The notes under the pieces are model-generated. The model did no database searches. It was not told the DNA's origin and worked only from the letters and a program-made list of their open reading frames with translations. The translations under genes were made by a program, and so were the position numbers. Positions 21,526 through 32,518 of a stretch of 64,000 bases of DNA are shown here, piece by piece; the first letter of the stretch is position 1; each line of letters starts with the position of its first letter. This DNA comes from Gambelia wislizenii. Its lineage: Eukaryota; Chordata; Lepidosauria; Squamata; Crotaphytidae. The stretch covers positions 75,547,001-75,611,000 of the forward strand of contig JAUMIR010000004.1 in assembly GCA_030847615.1 (NCBI GenBank), given 5' to 3'.

Positions 21526-21772
21526 CAGTTGGCCTGTAACTTTTGCAGGGGTTGGGCACAACAGCCCCACGAAAGTGGAAAAAATGTGAATATAGGCCTA
21601 CTACATTTTTTTTAACCCGAGAGAACACTTCTCTAGGCATTTGTAAGTCGGCCAGAAGTTGACCACAGAATTGCACTGGAGGACCTACAAATTCCTAGAG
21701 AAAACATATTAATCAGATCTGCAAATAATCAAATCTGTGAATTCTTAACCTGCAAATGTGGTGGGACAACTG
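21526..21772. mobile_element. Tigger-like MITE
   Basis: The left CAGTTGGCCTGTAACTTTTGCAG-type end and the right TGCAAATGTGGTGGGACAACTG end are inverted and flanked by TA. The core holds GAGGACCTACAAATTCCTAG. Confidence 0.78.
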
Positions 21773-22951
21773 TAGTAACCAAATTCCTGTGTAAGAACTG
21801 CTGGAGAGAATTGTCTTCTTGTTACTTGGTCTACTCAACTAAGGGTTCCAGATGCAAAACTCAGGAGATCTGTGAGCAGACTTTGGCATTTCATGGTGTC
21901 AAAGTCAAACTCACATTCTACTGAAGATTTAAGTAGGGTGGAAAGAATTCTAGGTGAAAATCACAGCATAGCTGCTCCATACCTGGTAGGGCTGGTACTC
22001 TCAGGGCCTGGACTGTTCCTACTCACCCAGGCTTACTATTGGATTCTCTTGGACAGGAAGGAAGATAAGGTCACCTTCTGTTCCAGTTAAGCTTTACCTG
22101 AATAGCATGTCCATCCTGAACCTTTGGTATATTCCTGCTAGGGTGGCTGGCAGACCTGTTGCTGGAGGGGTAGTGAATCCACTCTCAGTTTCATTGCTGT
22201 TCTCTTGCAGCTGCCCAGTCTGTATAGGACCTCTTCCAGTGTTGAAGCTCTGATGAGATAGGTTTGAGCACTGGGGCAGCTTCCATACAACTCAGAGCAG
22301 CTACAGGTGGAATGGTTATAAAACCAAAATTGGGTTCATCACCCCACGGCAACAGATCCACCAGCTGTCCCTGATACCTCCTGGTTTGTGCTATGTTTAT
22401 GATGTACTCTTTGGTCCCATTTACTCTCCTTGGCTCTGATACACTGATGCATTCCAACCTCGATTCCTTTTTCCCAGATCATCCCAGAGCATTGTCTATG
22501 AATCAGTTCCCAAAAACAGAGACATCCACTAGACATTTCTAAATCCAGCTGCTTCAAAATAAGATATGTCCATCTGGGATTTAATCCCCATTAATCTACA
22601 TTGTACTATGCTGCAAACAAAGGGCAGGAATGAACTAAAAATATGAGGCATACTAAAGGTAGGTGACTGCACAGCATAAAGCCCTGTTCTGTGACAGCAA
22701 CTGGATCAATTGCCCACCAAACTTGAAAGATTGCTAGTCCCTCTACTCGGAGGAAGAATTCCTTCTTATATTGAAGTCAATATGATCCAGAGAATAAAGC
22801 TAAAGAGTAATTGGCCTCAATCCTATGGTTAATCCTATTTGAAGTAGACACGCTGAATCAATGGGACTTACCTATGTGTTGACTCACCATTCAATGGGTC
22901 TATTCTAGTCTATTCTAATCAATAGCACTTAGGCCCCTTATGTAATTATTT
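21773..22951. other. Unassigned sequence with old repeat fragment
   Basis: 22805-22915 contains the 'ggcctcaatcctatg...caatgggacttac' framework of an ancient interspersed repeat that also recurs near 36840-36990, 42190-42290 and 52545-52650. No exon recognised. Open frames at 22191-22557 lack motifs. Confidence 0.4.
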
Positions 22952-23616
22952 TGCTGTTGTTGTTGTATGCCTTCAAGTCCCTTCCGACTTATGGGGACCC
23001 TAAGCAGGGCCGGTTTAACCTGTCTGCCAAATCAGCATTGGCAGGGGCCCCCGAGGTCAAGAGAGAGCCCCGTGTTGGCCTCCTTAATCTGACGAAGGAA
23101 CAGCCAGGAGACAGCCAGGAGGAGCCCCCTCTTACCCTCCTCCTCCAAAAACCTCCTGCTGGCTTTTTTAAAAAAACAAACAAAACAGCCTCTCCAAAAC
23201 TAAAGAGAAAGAGAAAGAGAAAGAGAAAGAAACAGCAGCCCTCCGTGGCAGAAGCTGGAGGGAGAGGCACATCGGAGAGGGTGAGTGTGTGTGAGAGAGA
23301 GAGACAGGGAATTTGAGGGTTGTCTCCCTCAGAAAGGGCTTCTTTCTTTCTTTCTTTCTTTCTCTCTTGCCCATGTGCCTTCAAGTCATATGGGGGCCCC
23401 AAAGTAAAGCATTGCAGGGGCCCCCAAAATTCCTTAAACCGGCCCTGACCCTAAGGTTAACCTATCATTGGGTTTTCTTGGCAACATTTGTTAAGGGGGT
23501 TTGCCTTTGCCTTCCTCCAAGGCTCAGAGAGTGTGACTTGTCCAAGGTCACACAGTGGGTTTCTATGGTCAAGTAGAGACTCCAACACTCAAACCACTAC
23601 ACCATGCTGGCTCATG
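22952..23616 (-). mobile_element. Sauria-type SINE split by a hAT element
   Basis: A reverse-strand tRNA-derived SINE. The tail (GCTGTTGTTGTTGTATGCCT) is on the left, and the tRNA-like head (reverse complement ending CTACACCATGCTGGCTC) is on the right. Perfect 11-bp duplications TGTAATTATTT flank it (22941-22951 and 23617-23627). The SINE is interrupted at 23005-23447 by a hAT MITE and otherwise reads through cleanly. Confidence 0.92.
23005..23447. mobile_element. hAT-type MITE inside the SINE
   Basis: 443 bp with perfect 14-bp terminal inverted repeats CAGGGCCGGTTTAA and perfect 8-bp target duplications ACCCTAAG (22997-23004 and 23448-23455). The 8-bp duplication and CAG start identify the hAT superfamily. 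The core is non-coding, with GGGGCCCCC subterminal motifs near both ends, a GAAAGA purine tract and a (CTTT)n tract. Confidence 0.93.
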
Positions 23617-23627
23617 TGTAATTATTT

Positions 23628-24774
23628 ACAATGCTTATATACTGCCCAATAACAAATTTATCTGGAGAACTCTCAAGATAACAATAAAATACAATTATAA
23701 ATAATAAAATATAATTGAAGTGTATTTTATTGCTTTGGCAATCTCTGATGCTTCACAGGACATTTCTTCCTCCCATGAACTATAAAGACTAAAGTGTAGG
23801 GATCAAAGCATAATTGGGAAATCACAATAAATCATAATATATTTTGTAATTTTCCCAGATTTGTCTTACACCCAATGAGCTTCTTTTATTTAATGATACT
23901 TGACCTAAAAGTAAAGATAAATTCCTTCTGGGAACTGTCTGGCTTTGTCTACAAGTAGTAGTTTGTCTAAGCACCTTGTTTCAAACTTATAGTTAAAAAC
24001 AGAACATAATAAGCATATCCGCTGTAGCAGATTAGGGCTGAAATAGAGTAAAACACATACTTCAGAGGGAAATTTTTAATGTTTGAGCTATCACAAATCT
24101 GACTCATACAAGTTTTTTTGTAAAGTCTACATTGATCTTGAAACTTGGCACATGTGAAGAGCTGATGGATGTCTCTGTAGAACTAAGCACTCCGCAGACA
24201 TCATTTTGTATAATCTGTCTTGGCACTTTCTTGGTACGTGGGTGTAACATATTGTGCATTATTATTTTATGATATTAATTAAAACTACTGAGATTCCACT
24301 CATGCTTGCTGGCATAAGAGAGTGGGTGTATCTGATAGTTATAAACAAAGACATATGGAGCAGGAAAAACAGAGGCACACCTTTTTTTTAAAATAGCATT
24401 CAAGGCCATGGGGAATTTTACAAGGGAAAACTAAATATTTTGCCAGCACAAATTGGAAGGAGTGAAGGCCTCATGTAGTAGTTGGCAAGAGAAACTATAA
24501 AGAAGACTATTTGTGTTGTGAGTGGTGTTCCATCTGGTTTGGAAGAACAAATGTCAGTTGTCTGACAACTGTTGTGGCCTGAGGTGAGTGCAGCACATTA
24601 TGTAATGTATTCTGTCTATGCCTCTGAGTGTTTCTTCTTCTTTTTCATATGCAGAAGGCCAAATTAAGCCATCCAACCTTTGGGCTGCAGTGGTCTTTTC
24701 CCTCTTAGAACATTCTCTATACTGATGAGTAGAAAACACCATGGAGGATTGTTGTGTCATCCACTATAACATTG
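23628..24774. other. AT-rich unassigned sequence
   Basis: No exon, repeat end or RNA gene recognised. Contains several AATAAA-like strings with no supporting transcript context. Confidence 0.45.
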
Positions 24775-25810
24775 AATCATAGAATCATAGAGTTGGAAGA
24801 GATCACAAGGGCCATCCAGTCCAACCGCCTGCCCTGCAGGAATACACAATCAAGGCACTCCTGGCAGATGGCCATCCAGCCTCTGTTTAAAAAACTCCAA
24901 AGAAGGAGACTCCACCACATTCCAAGGCAACGTATTCCACTGCTGAACAGCTCTTACTGTCAGGAAGTTTTTCCTAATGTTTAGGTGGAATCTCTTTTCC
25001 TGCAGTTTGAGTCCATTGGTCTGTGTCCTAGTTGCTGGAGCAGCAGAAAACAAGCTTGTTCCCTCTTCAATATGATATTGACACTTGATAGTGTCTAGAT
25101 CAAGGGAAGTAATAGTGCCACTCTATTCTGCCTTGGTCAGACCTCACTTAGAATACTGTGTCCAGTTCTGGGCACCACAATTCAGAAAGGATATTGACAA
25201 ATTGGAGCGTGTCCAGAGAAGGGCAACTAAAATGGTGAAAGGTCTGGAAACCATGCCTTATGAGGAGAGACTTAGGGAGCTGGGTATGTTTAGCCTGGAA
25301 AAAAGACGGTTTAGAGGCGATATGATAGCCCTGTTTAAGTATTTGAAGGGGTGCACACTGAGGATGGAGCAGGCTTGTTTTCTGCTGCTCCAGAGACTGG
25401 AACACGGAGCAATGGGTGCAAGCTCCAGGAACAGAGATTCCACCTCAACATGAGGAGGAACTTTTTGACAGTAAGAGCTGTTTGGCAGTGGAACACACTC
25501 CCTCGGAGCGTGGTGGGGTCTCCTTCCTTGGAGGTCTTTAAACAGAGGCTGGATGGCCATCTGTCGGGGATGCTTTGATTGTGATTTCCTGCGTGGCAGG
25601 GGGGTTGGACTGGATGGCCCTCGTGGTCTCTTCCAACTCTGCAATTCTATGATTCTATGATTCTATGATTCTTTCAAGTAGTTAAACATGGCTATCAAGT
25701 CACCTCTTAACCCTCTCTTCTCCAGGCTAAACATATCCAGCTCCCTAAGCTTCTCCTCATAGAGCATGGCTTCCAGACCTTTCACTGTTTTGGTTGCCCT
25801 CCTCTTGCTC
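24775..25810 (-). mobile_element. CR1 LINE 3' end, split by a second CR1
   Basis: A reverse-strand CR1 3' end covers 24775 to about 25076 (CATAGAATCATAGAGTTGG ... CCTCTTCAATATGATATT). It resumes at about 25673-25810 (CAAGTAGTTAAACATGGC ... GGTTGCCCTCCTCTT). Comparison with the uninterrupted copy at 9777 shows the two halves abut, so the intervening CR1 is a later insertion. Confidence 0.9.
25077..25672 (+). mobile_element. Younger CR1 LINE 3' end
   Basis: Plus-strand, 5'-truncated CR1. Frame 25085-25453 encodes [36 protein letters not shown] and [24 protein letters not shown], the usual C-terminal end of the CR1 polymerase. It then runs through the 3' UTR to a short tandem of ATTCTATG (about 25644-25672), the normal CR1 tail. 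Less diverged than its host CR1. Confidence 0.93.
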
Positions 25811-26039
25811 TTAGTTGATGCCTTTTTCTTGGGTGGGAGGGTCTTTGATATGGCCTCAACCTAGATTTGCAGAGAAATGGGCATGAAAATATAACGAAAC
25901 TGCTCATGCATACTTTCTTCCTTCCTATCGTGCTGGTCTACCCACAAAAAAGTTACTTTTGATTTAACTGTATCCCTTAAAGATCCTAGAAACATTACTT
26001 TTTTTCTGGCAACAACTCCAATTTTCCCCTAGCTTAATG
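25811..26039. other. Unassigned spacer
   Basis: Nothing recognised. Confidence 0.5.
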
Positions 26040-26570
26040 GCCATACAGGCTGGGGTGTTGTCTTGATGGTGAAAAAAAATCCTCTCAGAATGTGAGGGGA
26101 ATACATTTTGTCCAGATGAGTTCCTGCTGCGATTTGACATATTCGAAAGGAGGGGGGCCAAAAACTCCAAGTACTTTGTGATACAGCCTTTGCTGTTTAT
26201 TGTGAAGTCTTGTTAAAAATATGTGGAAATGCACATTGCAGCCCGTTTGAACAACCAGTTCAAATTGGGGCATATCCCATAAGTCAAAATGTGATTGGTT
26301 ATATGTGTGCGGGGGTAGGCTTGCCAGCTATGAAGTGGACAGAGCTGCCATTTTTGATTTTCACTGAAGCAATTGTGTGCTATTTTTGAGTGGCAGAACA
26401 AAAATCAAATTTTTAAGCAGAAGGTTGCTCTTTCACGTCTCTGATTTAACAAGGGGGCGGGGAGAGAAGAGAAATGGAGGGAGCTTTGGGGGAATAATAA
26501 TGCATGTAATTCACTCGCGGACACCATCTTTACTCATGGGCATGCTCTGTGTGAACTTCAAGCATGGATA
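26040..26570 (+). mobile_element. 0.5-kb inverted-repeat family, second copy
   Basis: Shares ordered blocks with 15431-15965 and 29089-29687: CCTCTCAGAATGTGAGG, TTCGAAAGGAGGGGGG, GTGATTGGTTA, ATTCACTCGCGGACACCATC. No coding content. Termini are not clear. Confidence 0.6.
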
Positions 26571-27671
26571 ACCTTCCATGCCAGTGATTTTGTGAATGTA
26601 TCGTGGAAACAAATTAATGCTGCTGTGATGGTGAGCTAATGCGCTATTTCCTGCAATTAATTCTCCCACCTAGCTGAGCCTTGGTGGGAGTTGTAGTAAA
26701 AAGAGTAAAATTTCTAAGCTCAGATCTCTGAATTGCCAACAAACAAAGGAGCAACCCATAGGAGTAAGAGAACTGCAAAATTAGTTAGAGAAAATGGATA
26801 ATGGAGCTAAAGACAATGCATGTTTGAATTCAACCTCTACTTTATTTCCAAGGGCCAATTCAGGCTGGATTCACCCATGTATATTCATCAAACTGTCAGT
26901 TTCAAACACCCCTAGTTTGAGGTTTTATATCATCACCACAAACACAATACTGTTCTGATAAAAACAGTTCTCACATTTAGATGCAAGGCATCAGAGCTGT
27001 CCACACAACAGTCAAGATGATAAAGTGATGACACTGCCTTAAAGTTTGTGCATAAAGGGCTGTGATGATTGGTTGCATGATACAAACTGTAACTTGACAG
27101 TTGTAGTTGTTCCCTTCATAAACATAGTTGTTGAATGAATTTGGCCATGGGAGTGATGAAAGTGTATATGTCAATGAGCTACAATCTAGCTGCTAAGTGG
27201 AATTTCAATGTAGTTGGCAAGGATCATGTAATTGCAAAAGCTTCCATGTTAATGGGGTAGTAAATCTGCTCCTGGTTTTAATCCAAACTTTAAAGGAGTG
27301 GTTCAAGCTTGTGATTCTGTTTGGGAGTATACCTTGCATAGCTCATTTAAAGTATGGACTCAAATCCAGAGTGGACTCACCACCTAACTGAAATTGCAGC
27401 CACCAGCCACCTAGCATAATGCTTACAAAACAGGGTTGTTATCTTAAAGTAAATGTAGATTGATGTGAGTTCAGCCTTTCCAAAACAGTCAAGTATTTAT
27501 AAATCACTGTGAGTTTATACAGTGGGCATATCTCTTACCACTGACCAAATTCCCCCACATATATATGTATGTATGTATGGATACACACACACTATATATA
27601 CATTGCCTTTCCCATATACCTCATGACACAAAAGTTAAAAAAGAATTAAATTAATCATTATTTAAAATGGT
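26571..27671. other. Unassigned sequence
   Basis: No exon recognised. A TATG/CACA-rich stretch lies at about 27555-27600. Confidence 0.45.
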
Positions 27672-27830
27672 CATAGAATCATAGAGTTGGAAGAGACCAC
27701 AAGGGCCATCTAGTCCAACCCCCTGCCATGCAGCAATACCTAATCAAAGCATTCCCAACAGATGGGCATCCAGCCTCTGTTTAAAAACCTCCAAAGAAGG
27801 AGACTCCACCACACTCTGAGGCAGTGCATA
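27672..27830 (-). mobile_element. CR1 3' tail fragment
   Basis: Reverse-strand CR1 terminus CATAGAATCATAGAGTTGG ... CTCCACCACACTCTGAGGCAG, truncated at a point equivalent to position 9935 of the larger copy. Confidence 0.9.
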
Positions 27831-28189
27831 TGTTATGGTATAACATAATTTAAAAGACATAACAGTAAAGATAAAAAAAACCAAAGCAAATGTACCCCAC
27901 TGAAAAAAAACTCTAATACACACTCAGTTAATGTACAAATGCCTGTTTAAATAGACAGGTCTTCACCTGCCAGCAATAGCGCAGCAAAGAAGGGGCCAGT
28001 TGAGTTTCCTGTTAAGAGGGAATTCCACAGCCCAGGAACAGCCACAAAGAAGGACCTCCCATGTCCTCACCAGATGGGCCTCTGACAGTAGTGGGACCTA
28101 GAGAAAGCCCTCCCCTGGGGACTTCAAGACTTGGACAGGGTTATATAGGGAGATATGGTCATTCAGATAGTCTAAATCTAATCCTAAAT

Positions 28190-28387
28190 ACTCCAAAGGC
28201 ACCAGATTCTGTTTGATGGTGGAAGCTAAGGATGGTCAGCCCTGGTTAATACTTGGATGGGAGACCATTAACAAATCCAGGTGTTGTAGGCAAAATCACC
28301 TCTGAGTACTCATTGCTAAGGAAACCCTACAAAATTCATGGGGTCACCGTAAGTTGACAGGCAACTTGAAGACATATATGCACACAC
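28190..28387 (+). mobile_element. 5S rRNA-derived SINE
   Basis: The head resembles 5S rRNA: GGCACCAGATTCTGTTTGATG, GGAAGCTAAGGATGGTCAG and CTGGTTAATACTTGGATGGG, covering the internal promoter region. The body is unrelated, and the tail GGGTCACCGTAAGTTGACAGG ...CACACACAGG is BovB-like. It interrupts the LINE remnant. It is a SINE and not a 5S gene, because the 5S part is diverged and fused to the tail. Confidence 0.88.
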
Positions 28388-28423
28388 AGGGCTTAAATAG
28401 GTCATAACCAGCATTTTGAATTA

Positions 28424-28784
28424 CAGTTGCCCCTCCACATTCGCAGCTTTAACATTCGCAGTTTTGATTATTCGCGGTTTTTGGGAGCCCCCCCTCCCAA
28501 AAGTGGCAACGGGGCTTTAGAAGCCCCATCACCGCTTTTGGGAGTATGGGTGGGGGGTGGAGAGGAGCAGCGACAGGGCTTCAGAAGCCCCTATCACTGC
28601 TTCTGGGAGGGCGGGGTGGTGGTGGAGAGGAGCAGCAACAGGGGCCTCAGAAGCCCCCGTCGCTGCTTCTGGGAGGGCAGGGGGGTTCCGGGAGGGCGTG
28701 GCATGACCTATTTTTTATTTGCGGTTTTTTCACATTAGCGGGGGTCTTGCAGCCCTAACCCCCACGAATGTGGAGGGACAACTG
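28424..28784. mobile_element. Tigger-like MITE with repeat core
   Basis: 361 bp. The left end CAGTTGCCCCTCCACATTCG and the right end (reverse complement CAGTTGTCCCTCCACATTCG) differ at one position. TA flanks both sides (28422-28423, 28785-28786). The core has about three copies of a GGGGCTTCAGAAGCCCC...CTTCTGGGAGG unit of about 70 bp. Frames across it are Gly/Pro-rich artefacts. Confidence 0.9.
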
Positions 28785-29088
28785 TATACCTGGAAATGAA
28801 CTGATAGCCAGTGAAGCTGTTTCAACAAGATGTTATATGCTCCCAGTAACCAGCTCCAGTCAGCACTCTGGTTGCAGAATTTTGCACCTGCTGAAGTTTC
28901 CAGTTTCCAAAGGTAGTCCCATGTAGAGTGTTACAGTAGTGCAAAGGGGATGTAACCAAGCCACATATCATTGTGGCCAGATCTGACATTTCCAGGAACA
29001 TGTACAGTTGGCACACTACCTTTAACTATGCAAATGCACTTGTGACCACCAACAAAACATGGGCATCCAGGCTCAAGGCTGAGTCTAG

Positions 29089-29687
29089 GGGCTTGTCTAT
29101 ATGGGCAAAATAATACAAATGGCATACGAATGGAAGGCGATCTGTTCATACAGACATTCGCACACATATGTGTCATTTGGAAGAGGGACAGCCAAATCCA
29201 CCGCAAAGTCCGTGTGTGTTGCATCTGGGGCTTTGTATAGGTTTTTAAAAAAGCTCTGTATGACATGTGAATGTGCGATTGTTTGAACACTCGCATTCAC
29301 ACAGATACGAAAAGGCAGTGTAACCTGATTGGCTGGATGAGAATGGGTGGAGGTAGCGAACAGGGAAAGCATCTGTGGCCAGCATGTTAGATTTTTGGCT
29401 AAGCAAGGGTCTGGTAAGTTGATCAAATAGTGATCTTATATTCCCCCCCCCTTTTTTTTTTGAATTACAAACTATCTCTTGTGCACACCATGGGAAACTG
29501 TTTTTTTAAATTATTTTTTTGGTGGCGGCAGATTTAAAATCGCGAGTAAACTACTTGCGGCCACCATCCTGGCTAGGGGTCATGCACAGTTTAGGGGGCT
29601 CTTTTGGCCATGAAGACAGGTTGCATTGTTGCAAATGCATATTTTTTTGACATGTGTATCCCCCCCCCACCTCATATAGACAAGAAC
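29089..29687 (+). mobile_element. 0.6-kb inverted-repeat element, 3-bp TSD
   Basis: 599 bp with ends GGGCTTGTCTATATG and (reverse complement) GTTCTTGTCTATATG, and duplication TAG (29086-29088, 29688-29690). Removing it and one TAG restores the host LINE sequence. A 3-bp duplication fits PIF/Harbinger-type elements. No transposase. Relatives are 47193-47800 (inverted), 15431-15965 and 26040-26570. Confidence 0.72.
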
Positions 29688-30440
29688 TAGGAGTACACCC
29701 CAGTCATGAACCTAAGATTTCAAGAGGAGTGTAACCCGCTCAGTATAGGTTGAGTCCCTATTCCCTGATCTGTCTTTTAACTGACCTCCATCTTGTCTGA
29801 ATTAAATTCCAGTTCATTTGCCCTCATCCAGTCTATTACTGACAGCAGTATGAAGCAGCTTCCTTGGAACTAGATGGAAAGGACACAAAGAGTTGGTTGT
29901 CCTCTGCTGACACCACACTCTAAGTATCCAGACAACCTCTCCCAGTGGTTTCATTGATATGTGCTGAATATCATACTGGCATACTGAACCCTAAGAGACA
30001 TCACAGACCAATGGCCAGGGTGCCAAACTGGAATCTTGCAGCACCACTCTCTGTTTGCTCCTCTAAGAAAGACCAGACCCACTGTGAAACAGTGCCCCCT
30101 AGTCCCATCCCAGGAGAATATCAGGTATCAAAAGCCTCTGAAAGGTCCAGCAGAACCAACAGGGATACCCTCCCTCTGTCCAGTTCCCCAATGTCACCCA
30201 TCTACCAAATTCACCCAAGTGTTGCCCATTCACTAAGGCAACCAAAGCTGTGTCCATTCCAGAGCCAAGACTGAAGGGAAATTGAAATGATCTAATCTGT
30301 TTCATCCAGAAACCACCACCCCATGTAGAACACTGGCCCCAAATGGGATAGCGGAGATTGGTCAGTAATTCCCTAGAATAGTGGGATCAGGGACAGTATT
30401 TTCAGGAATGGCCTCACTGAAGCCTTTTTAGATAGGGTGG

Positions 30441-32149
30441 GAAGTGAGGTGTTAATTGCTCCCCTTACCACGTGGCTGACTTCTGGCTGAGTCAGGGGCG
30501 CCAGGGGTTCAGTATGCATGTGCTGTCTCTCACTTCTTCAAGGATCCTTGAAATTTATCCAATAACACAGGACAAGCAGGTGCCAAGATTACATTCACTG
30601 GACTTGTATGAACTGCAGCAACACTACTCAAAGTGCTGGTCCCCAGAGCCACTGGCTACTTATTCCTAGCAAGTTTCCATGAAAGAAAGGAACAGTTGTA
30701 GCCAATGGACATAAATATGGTGCTGGTCCCTAGGACAGTGAGGAAAAGGGCTATCCACGGTTAGGAGAGCAAATATATAATCCATGGCATATGGAACTTT
30801 TCAAATACACTATGACTGAAAGCTGGGACAGAAGAACAATATGTGAAGGAGTAAGGGGCACTTCCCATCCCTGAATCTTAATGACATGCCTGGAAGCTAC
30901 TCTTCACATGCTCAATGGCACTTCATCATTATTCCACCGCTTGATTTATCCTTAGTACCGAATCCTGACATTCAAAGACAGATTCTGAAACTGAACCGTG
31001 AAATTAAGCACTGTACCCTGACGATAGGCCTCACTGTAATTATCAAGAGGGGGAATACCTCTAGTTGACCGCCTTCATTGCCTTATGGTCAAATGATGGA
31101 GTAATGTTCTTTACTCCTCATTTACTCATGAGGGCCCCGTCCACCTCGGACTGTCCAACAGCGCCCCCTGGTGGTTTTAGAGCTTAGAACAATGAGCAGG
31201 TTCCATTTTGACAGGTTTTTTTTTTTTTTTTACATGTTTAGGCTCTGCAGAGGCTGGAAACACAATGCCTGTCAGTGGGGAGTTAACCACTGGCTGCAGG
31301 ACTGTAGCTAGCAGGGGAAGAAATAAAGATGTTCCCCCTCAGTAGGAATGCTGCTCCCCCCAATTAAATTTTCCTTCAGTTCCCAAATTTTAGCATTGGA
31401 GAGAGAGAGGGAGAGATTGAAAATCTTTCACACCTAGAACTCTTGACATCTGCTATGTTGACATTCCCTCGGTAATCTTGGCCAATCCCTTTGAATGACT
31501 GCTAGATGCCAAACTGAAATTTAGCTTACTAAAATGTTCAAAATTTGGCGACTGAAGAAAAATTTCATTGGGCGGGATTCTTATAGGAAGCAATGCCCTC
31601 ATTTTGCACCCATCACTGTAGTTACATTCCTGTTGTAGGCTGGATTTGGATTGAAGGCAGTCAGAGGCGAACCAGAATGACCTTTGTTGCAACCTGGCCT
31701 TTGTGTGTATGTGTGTGTGTTTAGACATACCCCCCTGTGCAAAACAGCCAGACTAGGTAGGAAGTAATGGGGTGACCTCCTTATTGCCTCAGCATTTCAG
31801 ACGATCCTGGTGGCGTTGGAAGTGCCACCAGAGGCTGTTTAATCTAGAGAAAGGCGGAAAGGGCTGAAGCTGATACCACCAAAGCTGAGGCAGAGGAGGC
31901 TAATTCACATTTTTTTGGTTGGCCATTTTTGTGATGAGCCCCCACTGTTATAGCTGGTTTTCTAGCGCTGGAGTTCATGGAAGAGAAAAGGAAAACTCTG
32001 CAGGCGGGAAAACAGGTCATGGGAACCTATTCTAGAAATGTCCCCTCCCCAAGCTCACTTCCATGAGGGGATTAGTTCTGTAGCCATCCATGCCAGATGC
32101 AAACTTTTTTTTTTAAAAAAAGAAGCAATCCCCAGTGATGCCAAACCCT
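30441..32149. other. Unassigned sequence upstream of FRS3 promoter island
   Basis: No confident exon. A 60-codon frame at 30886-31068 contains PNPDIQRQILKLNREIKHCT, helix-like but unrecognised. A T run at about 31216-31232 and GT repeats near 31700 are present. The CTCF-like motif at 31160 lies here. Confidence 0.4.
31160..31174 (-). promoter_or_regulatory. CTCF-binding-site-like motif
   Basis: AGCGCCCCCTGGTGG on the plus strand, that is CCACCAGGGGGCGCT on the minus strand, matches the vertebrate CTCF core closely. It lies about 1 kb upstream of the CpG island assigned to FRS3, a usual place for an insulator or promoter-proximal loop anchor. Binding itself is inferred. Confidence 0.6.
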
Positions 32150-32487
32150 CCTGGGAAACCACCCCAGCGGGTGTTTTTACCCTTCTCCCCAGCTCTCTGT
32201 TAGGCTTCTTCCACCCCAGCGCCCGCCCCGTGGCAACGACGCGAAAAAGCCCCTCAGGTTTTCCTGTTGGCAGCAGGCAAGCCGTCGCCTTTGGAAGGAA
32301 AAGAGAGAGAGAAAATGGCGTCGGAAGTACCCAGGAAGTCCCGTCTCTCATTTCCCAAGGGTTGGTTTGTTTCTTTTTTAAAAATAATGAACCTATGCTG
32401 GCCAGTGCCCGCCCTCCTCCCCCGGCCCGGGTCCTCCTGCCGGCGAGCGACGCTGTAGGCTGCGCTCCGCTTCCTCGCGGCTCCCGG

Positions 32488-32518
<31 letters not shown>

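Larger units (their letters stand above)
27930..30440 (-). mobile_element. Old LINE remnant carrying three later insertions
   Basis: Pieces at 27930-28189, 28388-28423, 28785-29088 and 29688-30440 read as one continuous antisense element once three insertions are removed. Diagnostic strings include GACAGGTCTTCACCTGCC, GTTATATGCTCCCAGTAACC, CTGGTTGCAGAATTTTGCAC and GGGCATCCAGGCTCAAGGCTGAGTC. I recognise these as a widespread reptile LINE antisense pattern. CR1/L2-like is the likely clade, but I cannot fix it. Diverged and non-coding. Confidence 0.65.

Noticed and set aside
28190..28387. A 5S rRNA gene
   Set aside because: Diverged 5S-like head joined to an unrelated body and LINE-like tail; same structure at 38868 and 63936, so a SINE family.
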